64,000 nt of DNA from JAOPZW01 sp963806015 (GCA_963806015.1 CAWDWM010000004.1:310001-374000), one strand, 5' to 3'; positions 48,753 to 57,694 are shown, counted from the stretch's first letter. Notes: a model not told the origin generated them from the letters alone. Numbers and translations are program-made.

Positions 48753-49376
48753 ATGCCCGACGTCTACGGCACCGCTCGCGGCCGCGTGCGCGCGCGCGTG
48801 GCCTCACCGCTGGCCGCCCGGGCTCGCGCCCGTCGCCACGAGCGCTTCTTCGCCCTCGCCGGGCTGGCGCCCGGCATGCGCGTGATCGACGTCGGCTGCG
48901 GGGCGCTGGGGCTGCGCGGCCTCGAGCCCGACCTCGACATCACCGGGGTCGACGTCGCCCCGCGCCCGCAGTACCCGGGCCCGTTCGTGCAGGCCGACGC
49001 CACCGAGCGCCTGCCCTTCGACGACGGTGCCTTCGACCTCGCCTACAGCTCGAGCGTCGTCGAGCACGTCGACCCGGCCCGGCGCGCCGCATTCGCCTCC
49101 GAGATCCGCCGCGTGGCCCGCGGCTGGTTCGTGCAGACGCCCGCCTGGTCCTTCCCGATCGAGCCGCACGCCCTGCTGCCCTTCGCGCACTGGCTGCCCC
49201 CCACCCTGCGGCGCCCGTATTGGCGCCTGGGCGCGGCCGGGGCATGGGAGGACATCGCGCTGCTGCGCCGCGCCGAGGTCGTCGCGCTGTTCGGCGAGCC
49301 GGTCCACGCCGAGCGCCTGGGCGCCATCGCCAAGAGCTGGATCGCCGTGCGTGCGATAGATACCTCGAACGGATGA
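48753..49376 (+). CDS. Class I SAM-dependent methyltransferase
   Basis: 207 aa with SAM motif I VIDVGCGALGLRGLEPD, motif II FDLAYSSSVVEHVDPARR and ARGWFVQTPAWSFPIEPH. Type 11 methyltransferase; substrate unknown. ATG is 8 nt after TACCCT, compatible with a leaderless mRNA and so a promoter separate from the transpeptidase 18 nt upstream. Confidence 0.82.
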   Translation: MPDVYGTARGRVRARVASPLAARARARRHERFFALAGLAPGMRVIDVGCGALGLRGLEPDLDITGVDVAPRPQYPGPFVQADATERLPFDDGAFDLAYSSSVVEHVDPARRAAFASEIRRVARGWFVQTPAWSFPIEPHALLPFAHWLPPTLRRPYWRLGAAGAWEDIALLRRAEVVALFGEPVHAERLGAIAKSWIAVRAIDTSNG

Positions 49377-49437
49377 TCCGCCGGCCCCCGATGTGCGAAT
49401 AGGCTCGCATTCACGGCGAACCTGGAGGGGCGAAGCA

Positions 49438-50409
49438 ATGGCGAACGCAGGTGACGTGCTGGACATGCCGCAGCTCGGCTGCCGCGTCCAGCTCATCCGG
49501 ACGGCGGCGGACACCGGCGGCGAGCTGCTCGAGTTCGACGTGCTCGGACGGCCCCGCGGCTTCCTCGTCCAGCCCCACGTGCACGTCGGGCAGGTCGAGC
49601 GCTACGAGGTCATGGCGCGCGCGCTGAAGATCGTGGAGAACGGCCGCGAGCACCTGCTCGGCCCCGGCGGGACGATGGAGGTGCCCGGCGGCACCCCGCA
49701 TCGCCAGCTGCCCGGCGACGAGGCGCAGGACGGCCACGTGCGCGTGCAGGTCCGCCCCGCCGGCACCACGCAGGCCTTCCTGGAGCGCGTCGCCGACCTG
49801 TGCGCCGCGGGCCAGTTCAACCGCTTCGGCTTCCCGCGGCCCGTCGCCGGCGCCCAGATCGTGACCGAGTTCGGCGACGAGGGCCATGCGGCGCGCCCGC
49901 CGCTGGCGGTCCAGAAGGCGCTGGCCCGCCTCGTGCTGCGCGTCGCCGGGCTCATGCGCCCCTACGTCTTCGTCGACGAGTGGGACGTCGCCGCGCCGCG
50001 CGAGGCCGTCTTCGCCGCGATCGCCGACGCGCGCACCTACCCCGAGTGGTGGCGCCCGGTGTACCTCGACGTCGACGCCGACGGCCCGGCCGAGCTCGGC
50101 AAGGAGGCGCGCCAGCACTTCAAGGGCCGCCTCCCCTACCACCTGCACACGCGCTCGCGCGTCGTCGCGCTCGATGCCCCGCGCACGGTGACCGCCGAGG
50201 TCGACGGGGACCTGCGCGGGCGCGGGACGTGGACGCTGACGCCGACGGCGACCGGCACCCACGTGCGCTTCGACTGGCAGGTCCACGCCGACCGGCGGCT
50301 GCTGCGGGCGCTCACGCCCGTGCTGCGCCCGGTCTTCCGCTGGAACCACAACTGGGCCATCGCCCGCGCCATGGAGGGCCTGGAGCCCTACGCGCAGCGC
50401 ACCGCCTGA
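49438..50409 (+). CDS. Cupin-SRPBCC fusion protein
   Basis: 323 aa. Residues 1-110 form a cupin barrel (GRPRGFLVQPHVHVGQVERYEVM and VPGGTPHRQLPGD, with metal-type His). Residues about 175-320 form an SRPBCC/START-like domain (VDEWDVAAPREAVFAAIADARTYPEWWRPVY). Both halves bind small ligands; the combination is uncommon. GGAGG lies 10 nt before ATG 49438. Convergent, end to end, with the acyl-CoA synthetase gene. Confidence 0.8.
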   Translation: MANAGDVLDMPQLGCRVQLIRTAADTGGELLEFDVLGRPRGFLVQPHVHVGQVERYEVMARALKIVENGREHLLGPGGTMEVPGGTPHRQLPGDEAQDGHVRVQVRPAGTTQAFLERVADLCAAGQFNRFGFPRPVAGAQIVTEFGDEGHAARPPLAVQKALARLVLRVAGLMRPYVFVDEWDVAAPREAVFAAIADARTYPEWWRPVYLDVDADGPAELGKEARQHFKGRLPYHLHTRSRVVALDAPRTVTAEVDGDLRGRGTWTLTPTATGTHVRFDWQVHADRRLLRALTPVLRPVFRWNHNWAIARAMEGLEPYAQRTA

Positions 50410-52233
50410 TCAGTGGGCGTACATCGCGTCGATCGCCTCGGCGTACTTGGCGTCGATCGGCTTGCGCTTGAGCTTCATGGTCGGCGTCAGCTCGTCGCCG
50501 CCGGGCAGCCAATCGCCCTCGACGATGGTGAAGTACTTGATCTGCTCGACACGCGCGAGCTTGGCGTTGGCGGCGTCGACGCCCTCCTGGATGGCGGCCC
50601 GGATCTGCTCGTCGTGCGCCAGGGACTCCAGTGAGGTGTGCTCGATGCCGTGCTGCGAGGCCCACGCGGGCGCGAAGTCGGAGTCCAGGACGATGAGCGC
50701 GGTGTTGTAGGAGCGCCCGTCGCCGATGCACGCGGCCTGGCCGATGAGCGAGCTCGAGGCCTTCAGCGCCGACTCCACATTCGCAGGCGACATGTTCTTG
50801 CCGGCCGCGTTGATGATGATCTCCTTCTTGCGATCGACGATGGTGAGGTAGCCCTCGTCGTCGAGCCGCCCGATGTCGCCGGTACGCAGCCAGCCATCGT
50901 CGGTCATCGTCTCGGCGGTCTTGTCGGGCAGGTTGCGATAGCCGAGCATCACGACGTCGCTCTTGATCAGCACCTCGCCGTCGTCGTCGAGCTTGATCTC
51001 CACGCCGGGCGCCGCCGGTCCGACGGTGCCGATCTTGATCCTCCCGGGCGGGTTGACCGCCCCCGCACCGCACGTCTCGCTCATCCCCCACAGCTCCGCG
51101 AGCGGCAGGCCGATGGCGTGGAAGAACTCGAGCACCTCCACCGCCGTGGGTGCGGCGCCGACGTGGATGGCCTTGGCCTCGTCGAGGCCGAGCATCGCGC
51201 GCAGCCCGGAGAAGATCTCGTCGTCGGCCCGCTGGACGCGCGCGGCGAGATCGGCGGGGACCTCCTCCCCGCGCTGCTCGAGGCGCACCTTCTCGGTCGC
51301 ATCGCGCACGGCGGCCTGCGTCGTCTCGCGCTGGTCGTCGGGCTGGCCGGCGGTCATCGCCTCCAGGCCGGACTTGAGCTTCTCCCAGATCCGCGGCACG
51401 GCGAAGAACCACGACGGGCGGACCTCGGGCAGGTAGCCGAGGACCTCGCGCGGGTTGGGGCAGCAGGTGACCTGCAGCCCGTAGACGATCGGGATGTAGT
51501 GATGGGCGTTGCGCTCGGCGACGTGCGCGCTGGGCAGCCACGAGATCACGCGCCCGTCCGGCGGCAGGTCGATGAGCTCCTCGACGCCGGCGACGGCCGC
51601 GAGGAGGTTGCGGTGCGAGAGCTGCACGCCCTTCGGCGGGCCGGTCGTGCCCGAGGTGTAGATGATCGTCAGCACGTCCTGCGCGCCGATGCGGGCCACG
51701 GAGGCGTCGGCGTCGAAGTCGGGGTCGGGCGCGGCGACGACCTGCTCGAGCGTGAGCACACCTTCCGGCGCGCGGGCACCGCCGGCGAAGCCGGTGGTCG
51801 GATCGACCACGATCACGTGCTCGAGGTCCGGCAGCTCCTTGCGCGCCTCGATCACGTTGTCGAGGAACTGCTGCTCGGTGATGATCATGCGCGCGCCGGC
51901 GTCGCCGACCACGTAGCGGATCTGCTCGGGCCCGTACTGCACGTAGATCGAGAACGGCGTCCCGCCGGCCGTCACCACGGCGAGATCGCTGAGGTGGAAC
52001 TCGGGGCGGTTGCCGAACAGCAGGGCGACGGTGTCGCCGCGCTTCAGGCCCAGGCAGGCCAGCCCGGCGGCGAGCGCGTCGACGCGCTCGCGCAGCTCTC
52101 CCCACGTCCACGCGACCTCGTCGCCCTTGGTCCGGATCGCGACGTCGTCGGCCCGGTTGGCGGCCGTGATGTGAAAGGCCTCGGCGATGGTGGCGGCTCC
52201 CACCGCGCCGCGCGGCTGCGTGATCTCCTCCAT
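50410..52233 (-). CDS. Long-chain acyl-CoA synthetase (AMP-dependent)
   Basis: 607 aa, ANL superfamily, resembling FadD15-type long-chain ligases. P-loop TIIYTSGTTGPPKGVQL, adenine motif LAELWGMSETCGAG, hinge RTGDIGRLDDEGYLTIVDRKKEIII and a C-terminal catalytic Lys region TPTMKLKRKPI. Activates fatty acids to CoA thioesters. The start is ATG 52233; GTG or TTG alternatives upstream were not considered better. Confidence 0.93.
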   Translation of the reverse strand: MEEITQPRGAVGAATIAEAFHITAANRADDVAIRTKGDEVAWTWGELRERVDALAAGLACLGLKRGDTVALLFGNRPEFHLSDLAVVTAGGTPFSIYVQYGPEQIRYVVGDAGARMIITEQQFLDNVIEARKELPDLEHVIVVDPTTGFAGGARAPEGVLTLEQVVAAPDPDFDADASVARIGAQDVLTIIYTSGTTGPPKGVQLSHRNLLAAVAGVEELIDLPPDGRVISWLPSAHVAERNAHHYIPIVYGLQVTCCPNPREVLGYLPEVRPSWFFAVPRIWEKLKSGLEAMTAGQPDDQRETTQAAVRDATEKVRLEQRGEEVPADLAARVQRADDEIFSGLRAMLGLDEAKAIHVGAAPTAVEVLEFFHAIGLPLAELWGMSETCGAGAVNPPGRIKIGTVGPAAPGVEIKLDDDGEVLIKSDVVMLGYRNLPDKTAETMTDDGWLRTGDIGRLDDEGYLTIVDRKKEIIINAAGKNMSPANVESALKASSSLIGQAACIGDGRSYNTALIVLDSDFAPAWASQHGIEHTSLESLAHDEQIRAAIQEGVDAANAKLARVEQIKYFTIVEGDWLPGGDELTPTMKLKRKPIDAKYAEAIDAMYAH

Positions 52234-52251
52234 GAGCGCAACTTACACCGG

Positions 52252-53304
52252 CTACGCCGCCGAGGGCAGCGCCCGCCACGCCGCGAACGCGGGCCGGCGC
52301 GCGCCGCCCTGCTCGGCGGTTTCGCACAGCCCGCTGTCGTAGCGAGGGTCGGTGTGGAAGAGGTACTGGGTGACGAGCGCCACGCCGGCGCCCTCCGGAC
52401 CGCTGAGGCGCTGGAAGGCGGCGGTCAGCAGCTCGCCCTGCTTGGCGCGCTGGGCAGCAGGGTCGGCGATGCCCAGCCGCCGCGCGATCGTGCTCAGCGT
52501 CACGCCGCCCTCGGTCACGAGGATCTGCGGGTCGCCGCCGTCGCCCGCCGGCCAGCCGGCCCAGCGCCCGACGAGCCGCCGCCGGACGTCGGCGGTGCGA
52601 CTGGTGGCGTAGGCCACGTCGGCGTAGTTGTGGTGCGTCCACGCGAAGCGCGGGCCGGCGACGAACCCGCGGGCGTCGAGCGCATCGAGGAGCCGGTCGG
52701 TGAAGCGGTCGTAGCCGCGGATGTCGGAGGTCGCGGGGCCGGCGAGCACGACGGGGCTGGCGAGGTCGGTGGCGATCCGCTGCGCCGTGGCGAACATCGC
52801 CGCGACCGTCTCGGGTGCGGTGCCCTGCAGATTGGGCTCGTTGCAGAGCTCGAGCACGTCCAGCGTGGCGCCGTAGCGCTCGATGGCCCAGGCGACGAAG
52901 GCCTGCCAGGGCGGGGCCGCCGCCACGCCGCGCCCAACCCAATCGGGCGTGCGATAGAGGGTGAGGATTGTCTGCAGGCCGTCGGCGCGCGCGGTGGCGA
53001 GCTGGTCGTCGAGGGCGCCGACGCGGTCGGCGGCGAAGGTGCCGGGCGCGGGCATGAGCGTCGGCCAGTCGGCCCACAGCCGCACCCAGCGCGTGCCGCT
53101 GTCGGCCAGCAGGGCGCGGTTGCCGGCCGCCCGCAGGTCCTGGGGACAGCCCGGCGCGATGCACCCGGCCGGCCCCAGCGCCACGCAGCGGCGCGGCACG
53201 GAGGCGATCGCCGGCGGCGGTGCCGGCAGCCGCGAGAGCACTGCGGCCCCGGCGACGCCCGCGGCGACGGCGCCGGCGCGCGCCAGCAGCCGGCGGCGGG
53301 TCAG
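52252..53304 (-). CDS. Exported glycoside-hydrolase-like protein (clan GH-A fold)
   Basis: About 350 aa. The ORF has GTG at 53241, but in-frame sequence upstream encodes a Tat-like signal TRRRLLARAGAVAAGVAG preceded by CTG at 53304, 1 nt after the rseP stop; no standard start encodes it. Barrel motifs: LELCNEPNLQG (acid/base Glu) and ILVTEGGVTLS (nucleophile Glu), TRWVRLWADWPTLMP. Related in fold to the secreted enzyme at 43217-44716. Substrate unknown. Confidence 0.72.
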   Translation of the reverse strand: MTRRRLLARAGAVAAGVAGAAVLSRLPAPPPAIASVPRRCVALGPAGCIAPGCPQDLRAAGNRALLADSGTRWVRLWADWPTLMPAPGTFAADRVGALDDQLATARADGLQTILTLYRTPDWVGRGVAAAPPWQAFVAWAIERYGATLDVLELCNEPNLQGTAPETVAAMFATAQRIATDLASPVVLAGPATSDIRGYDRFTDRLLDALDARGFVAGPRFAWTHHNYADVAYATSRTADVRRRLVGRWAGWPAGDGGDPQILVTEGGVTLSTIARRLGIADPAAQRAKQGELLTAAFQRLSGPEGAGVALVTQYLFHTDPRYDSGLCETAEQGGARRPAFAAWRALPSAA

Positions 53305-53305
53305 C

Positions 53306-54415
53306 TCAGCGGACGTTGAACCCCTGCCCGCGCAGCCGATCGATGTCGTTGGTGAAGCCGACGACGAAGAGGAATGCGATGAGCATGAAGCCGACCACCG
53401 AGGCCCGTTCGATCAGGCGGTAGGGAATCGGACGTCCGCGGATCTTCTCGGCCACTGCCCAGAAGATATGGCCGCCATCCAGCGGCAGGAAGGGGAAGAG
53501 ATTCACCACGGCCAGCGACAGCGAGATGATGGCCAGGATGCTGAGCGCCTGGATCGTGTCGAACTGGAAGGACTGGCGCGTGGTCTCGTAGGAGCCGACC
53601 ACGCCGGAGACGTCCTTGCGCGCCTTCGAGTCGTAGAAGATGCGCACGATCGAGGATGTCGTCAGGCGCGTGATGCGCCACAGGTTCTGGGCCGTGATGC
53701 CCGCGGCGTGGACCGGCCCGACGTGGTCGTTGGCGCCGTAGGCGAAGCCGATGCGCATGCGCTTGGCCACCGGGTCGTACTTGGGCGTGACGAGGATCGT
53801 CACCTGCTTGCCGTCGCGATCGACGACCACCTTGGCCGGCGTGGCGGCGAGGCAGCCCGCCTTCGGCGTCCCCGGGCAGGCGTGGCGGTTGATGACGGCC
53901 TGCAGGCGCTTCTGGCGCGCGTTGGTCTCGGCGTCGCTGAGCCCCGGCTGGTAGCCCGGAACGCCGTCGATCGAGAGCACCTTGTCGTCGGGCTGCAGCT
54001 TGCCGGCGGCCGGGCTGCCGGCCTCGACCTGGCGCACGACGACGTCGTTGGTCAGCACCCCGTGGAAGGCGATGATGGCCCAGCCGAGCAGGAACGCGAT
54101 GAGCAGGTTCATCGCGGGCCCGGCGGCGATCACCACGATGCGCTTCCATGGCGGCTGGTTGAGGTAGGCCCGCGGCGCGACCTCCGGCGGGAGGTCCTCG
54201 TGCGGGCTCATCCCGCTGATCTTCACGTAGCCGCCCAGCGGGATCGCCCCGATCGCGTACTCGGTCTCGCCGCGGCGCACGCGCGCCAGCAGCGGCGGGA
54301 AGAAGAGCGAGAAGCGCTCGACGCGCATCCCGGTCGCCTTCGCCGCCATGAAGTGCCCGAACTCGTGCAGGATGATCAGCGCAGCGAAGCCGAGGAAGGC
54401 GAGCAGCCAGCTCAA
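53306..54415 (-). CDS. rseP: RseP-type site-2 membrane metalloprotease
   Basis: 369 aa. Zinc motif HEFGH in LIILHEFGHFMAAK (residues 18-22), third ligand in NLFPFLPLDGGH, PDZ domain with VVRQVEAGSPAAGKLQPDDKVLSIDG. Membrane-embedded intramembrane protease that releases anti-sigma-bound sigma factors. The TTG start at 54415 overlaps the dxr stop (TTGA), consistent with the dxr-rseP operon in many bacteria. Confidence 0.93.
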   Translation of the reverse strand: MSWLLAFLGFAALIILHEFGHFMAAKATGMRVERFSLFFPPLLARVRRGETEYAIGAIPLGGYVKISGMSPHEDLPPEVAPRAYLNQPPWKRIVVIAAGPAMNLLIAFLLGWAIIAFHGVLTNDVVVRQVEAGSPAAGKLQPDDKVLSIDGVPGYQPGLSDAETNARQKRLQAVINRHACPGTPKAGCLAATPAKVVVDRDGKQVTILVTPKYDPVAKRMRIGFAYGANDHVGPVHAAGITAQNLWRITRLTTSSIVRIFYDSKARKDVSGVVGSYETTRQSFQFDTIQALSILAIISLSLAVVNLFPFLPLDGGHIFWAVAEKIRGRPIPYRLIERASVVGFMLIAFLFVVGFTNDIDRLRGQGFNVR

Positions 54416-55563
54416 GCGCGCACCGCGATCAACTCGGCGGCCACCGCGCGCGCCTCGCGGTCGGCCTCGTGCAGCGACTCGAAGGCGCGCACGGGACCGG
54501 CGGGCAGGCGCTCGAGCGCCGTCTCGATGACCGCGGGAATGCCGAGGAAGTCCAGCCGTCCGTTGAGGAAGGCGTGCACGGCGACCTCGTTGGCGGCGTT
54601 GAGCACGCACGGCGCGGTGCCGCCCGCGGCGGCGGCCTCGCGCGCCAGGCGCAGGCAGGGAAAGGCCTCGTTGTCGACCGGCTCGAAGGTCAGCGCGCCG
54701 ACCTGAGCGAGGTCCAGGGGCGCGACGGGCACGTCGACGCGGTCGGGGTAGTGCAGGGCGTAGGAGATCGGCACGCGCATGTCGGGGTAGCCGAGGTGCG
54801 CGAGCGCGGCGCCATCACACAGCAGGACGTAGGAATGCACCACCGACTGCGGGTGCACGACGACGTCGATCCGGTCGTACGGCGTGCCGAACAGGTGATG
54901 GGCCTCGATCAGCTCGAGGCCCTTGTTCACGAGCGTCGCCGAGTCGATCGTGATCTTGCCGCCCATCGCCCAGGTTGGGTGCTGGAGGGCCTCCTCGACG
55001 CTCACGCCCTCGAGGTCAGCGCGGCGGCGCCCGCGGAACGGGCCCCCGCTGGCGGTGAGCACGAGCTTGTCGATCGTGCCGGGCCGCTCGGCGGAGATGA
55101 GCTGGTGCAGGGCCGAGTGCTCGGAGTCCACGGGGATGATCTGCGCGCCCGTGGCCTCCGCCAGCTGGGTCACGAGCTCGCCGCCGACCACCAGCGACTC
55201 CTTGTTGGCCAGCGCGAGATCGATGCCCTCGCCGAGCGCCGCCACCGTCGGGCCCAGCCCGACCGAGCCGACCAGCGCGTTGAGGACGAGCTCGGCGCCC
55301 GACTCGATGACGAGCCGCATCAGCCCCTCGGGCCCGGTGAGCACCTCCCCATCGGTCCACGCCTCCGCGGCGCGGGCGCCGGCGTCGGCATCCGCCAGCG
55401 CGATGCGCGTCACGCCGTGGGCGCGCGCCTGCGCGACGAGCATCTCCCACGAGCGCTCCGCGCTCAGGCCGACGAGCTCGATCTCACCCGAGCGCTCGAC
55501 GATGTCGAGCGCCTGCGTGCCGATCGAGCCGGTCGAGCCAAGGATGAGCAACCGCCGAGCCAC
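54412..55563 (-). CDS. dxr: 1-deoxy-D-xylulose-5-phosphate reductoisomerase
   Basis: 383 aa. NADPH motif ILGSTGSIGTQALDIV, ALANKESLVVGG, metal/substrate PVDSEHSALHQ, TASGGPFRG and CVLNAANEVAVHAFL. Second enzyme of the MEP pathway. GTG start. Coupled to rseP by overlap. The upstream neighbour of the conserved cluster, cdsA, is separated by about 2.3 kb containing an AbiEi-DUF559 gene and an acyltransferase. Confidence 0.96.
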   Translation of the reverse strand: MARRLLILGSTGSIGTQALDIVERSGEIELVGLSAERSWEMLVAQARAHGVTRIALADADAGARAAEAWTDGEVLTGPEGLMRLVIESGAELVLNALVGSVGLGPTVAALGEGIDLALANKESLVVGGELVTQLAEATGAQIIPVDSEHSALHQLISAERPGTIDKLVLTASGGPFRGRRRADLEGVSVEEALQHPTWAMGGKITIDSATLVNKGLELIEAHHLFGTPYDRIDVVVHPQSVVHSYVLLCDGAALAHLGYPDMRVPISYALHYPDRVDVPVAPLDLAQVGALTFEPVDNEAFPCLRLAREAAAAGGTAPCVLNAANEVAVHAFLNGRLDFLGIPAVIETALERLPAGPVRAFESLHEADREARAVAAELIAVRA

Positions 55564-55660
55564 GTCCCTAGGGTGCCACAGCCGGCGTCAGTACTGAGTC
55601 AACCCCGACGCTGAAGCGGCACAAACGCCTGTAGATCCACAACGCGCGGCCTGCCAAGTT

Positions 55661-55715
55661 CAGGGGGTGGGCCGGGAAATACATCTCACAGATGAAATAT
55701 CCGGCCCACCCCCTG
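55661..55715 (+). repeat. 55-nt palindrome upstream of AbiEi-DUF559 copy 2
   Basis: Arms CAGGGGGTGGGCCGG (55661-55675) and its exact reverse complement (55701-55715); the centre also folds, with CATCT-CAC-AGATG (55682-55694). Ends 16 nt before GTG 55732, the same spacing as in copy 1. Core GGGGGTGGGC is common, outer and inner arm bases differ. Possible operator or RNA structure. Confidence 0.85.
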
Positions 55716-55731
55716 GGCGCGCGTGGGTGAG

Positions 55732-56601
55732 GTGGCCGCCGCACAGTTCGGAGTGGTCTCATTGGCGCAGCTGCGCGCGACGGGTCTGGGGCGCGGCGCG
55801 GTCGAGAAGGCCGTCCTCGGTGGCCGGCTGTGTCGCCTGTATTCGGGCGTCTTCGCCGTGGGCCATCCCGTCCTACGCCCCGAGGGGCGGCGGCTCGCGG
55901 CGGTCTTCGCGTGCGGACCGGGCGCAGTCCTCAGCCACCGCAGCGCCGCCGCGCACTGGGGGCTGCTCGCGACGAACCAGGCACGGGTCGACGTGGCAGC
56001 GCCGCGCAGCCGCGACGGCGTCCCGGGGATCCGCCTGGACCGTCCGCGGTCCCTCGATGCCCGTGACACCACCACCCACGAAGGCATCCCCATCACCGCC
56101 ATCGCCCGCACCCTCCTCGACCTCGCCGCCACCGTCCGCCGCGACCGCCTCGAGCGCGCGCTCGCGCAGGCCGAGCGCCTGCAGCTCTACGACCACCGCG
56201 CCATCACCGACGTCCTGCAGCGAAGCAACGGGCACCGAGGGAAGGGAGCCCTCGCGCGAGCGACCGCCCGAGAGCCCAAGCTCACCCGCAGCGAGCTCGA
56301 GGCGAGGTTCCTCGCCCTCGCGAGGGCAGCGGGCCTCATGGAGCCTGAGGTCAACTCCTCCCTCGCCGCCCACGACCACAAGCCACACGAGGTCGACTTC
56401 TGCTTCCCGGCGCACCACCTCGTCGTCGAGACCGACGGCTGGGAGACGCACGGCACGAAGGCCGCGTTCAAGAGCGACCGCCGCAAGGACGCCGCCCTCA
56501 CCGCCGCGGGCTACCGCGTCATGCGCTTCAGCTACGACGACGTCGTCTACGAGCCCGACACCGTCGTCGAGCGCCTCACGCCACGCTCGGCACCGGCCTG
56601 A
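55732..56601 (+). CDS. AbiEi antitoxin domain-DUF559 nuclease-like fusion (copy 2)
   Basis: 289 aa with the architecture of copy 1: AbiEi winged helix (QFGVVSLAQLRATGLGRGAV...LYSGVFAVGH), middle region (LSHRSAAAHWGLL, ITAIARTLLDLAATVRR, LERALAQAERLQLYDHRAI) and DUF559 domain (VDFCFPAHHLVVETDGWETH, AALTAAGYRVMRFSYDD). DNA is nearly identical to copy 1 over the LERALAQAERLQLYDHRAI segment. GTG 55732 aligns with copy 1; GTG 55723 is an alternative. Lies inside the rpsB-to-rseP cluster, on the opposite strand. Its last 26 nt overlap the acyltransferase gene. Confidence 0.85.
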   Translation: MAAAQFGVVSLAQLRATGLGRGAVEKAVLGGRLCRLYSGVFAVGHPVLRPEGRRLAAVFACGPGAVLSHRSAAAHWGLLATNQARVDVAAPRSRDGVPGIRLDRPRSLDARDTTTHEGIPITAIARTLLDLAATVRRDRLERALAQAERLQLYDHRAITDVLQRSNGHRGKGALARATAREPKLTRSELEARFLALARAAGLMEPEVNSSLAAHDHKPHEVDFCFPAHHLVVETDGWETHGTKAAFKSDRRKDAALTAAGYRVMRFSYDDVVYEPDTVVERLTPRSAPA

Positions 56602-57694
56602 TGTGGCGGTCGGCCGGGAAGGACGGAACGCGGCGGGTCCACGGGCGCCAGCGCCCGGCGGCCTCGATCACGGGCCGCTCGACGAGCACCCAGCTCGCGA
56701 TCGCCATCACGACGCTGAGCACCGCGACCTCGATCCACGGGCCGATGAAGCCATGCGGCAGCAGGCCCTCGAAGCGCAGCCACAGCAGCACCGGCAGGTG
56801 CCATAGGTAGAGCCCGTAGGAGATCGTGCCCAGGCCGCGCAGGGGCGCGCACGACAGGACCGCGGGCGGGCGCGCCGCCACGGCGGCCACGACGGCCGCG
56901 AAGCCGAGCGCCGCGGGCAGGTCGCGCACGACGTGCCCGGTCATGCCCGTGCCCTGGTGATGCCACCACGCGTCGCCGGCCACGAGCGCGGCGCCCGCGA
57001 TCAGCAGCGCCCACCACGCCGCCGGCGACGGAGCGCGACGGTGCGCGAGCGCCGCCGCGGCCATGCCACAGGCGAAGACGGGCAGGAAGGTCGGCAGCGT
57101 GGACATGGCGGTCTCCGGCCAGGCGAGCGCGGCGCCCGCCGCGCCCCAGCCCACGCCGACGGCGGCGAGGCCCAGGCAGGCCGCCACCATCCGCCCGCGC
57201 CGGGCCGCGCGCACGAGCAGCCATCCGGCGAGCGGGAGGAACGCGTAGAAGCTCACCTCGACCACCAGCGACCACATCGGCGGGTCGAGCTTGCCGGCCA
57301 CCGCGCCGACGTAGTTCTGCCCGAAGGCGGCGAAGAGCGGCAGCTGGGCCGCGCTGACCTCGTAGTCGTGCCCGGTCCCGCTCAGCAGCCAGAAGGAGCC
57401 CAGCATCGCGACCCAGTAGGCGGGTGCCACGCGCGCCGCGCGTTTCACAGCGAAGCGCGCCAGGCGGGGCGCCGGGCGGTCGTCCAGGGCGCTGGCCACC
57501 CACGGCCCGGCGAGCAGGAAGCCCGAGAGCACGAAGAACAGCACCACGCCCAGGCGCAGCTCGCCCGTGAGCAGGCTGACGACCTGGCGCCGGTCGTGGG
57601 CGTCCTGCACGGTGAACATCCACACGTGCAGCGTGAGGACGCCGAGCGCGGCAAGGCCGCGCAGACCGTCGAGGGCGTGGTTGCGTGCGCGCAC
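56576..57694 (-). CDS. Acyltransferase 3 family membrane protein (OafA/YrhL-like)
   Basis: 372 aa with about ten membrane helices. N-terminal NHALDGLRGLAALGVLTLHVWMF (conserved R and H), FFVLSGFLLAGPW and a mid-protein PPMWSLVVEVSFYAF. Transfers acyl groups to sugars, peptidoglycan or lipids at the membrane. GTG start with GGGGAGG 7 nt upstream. An accessory gene inserted beside cdsA, unlike its conserved neighbours. Confidence 0.88.
   Translation of the reverse strand: MRARNHALDGLRGLAALGVLTLHVWMFTVQDAHDRRQVVSLLTGELRLGVVLFFVLSGFLLAGPWVASALDDRPAPRLARFAVKRAARVAPAYWVAMLGSFWLLSGTGHDYEVSAAQLPLFAAFGQNYVGAVAGKLDPPMWSLVVEVSFYAFLPLAGWLLVRAARRGRMVAACLGLAAVGVGWGAAGAALAWPETAMSTLPTFLPVFACGMAAAALAHRRAPSPAAWWALLIAGAALVAGDAWWHHQGTGMTGHVVRDLPAALGFAAVVAAVAARPPAVLSCAPLRGLGTISYGLYLWHLPVLLWLRFEGLLPHGFIGPWIEVAVLSVVMAIASWVLVERPVIEAAGRWRPWTRRVPSFPADRHIRPVPSVA

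Noticed and set aside
50638..53319. 893-residue open frame on the plus strand
   Set aside because: Antisense to the acyl-CoA synthetase and glycoside-hydrolase-like genes; composition is shadow-like with no family pattern.
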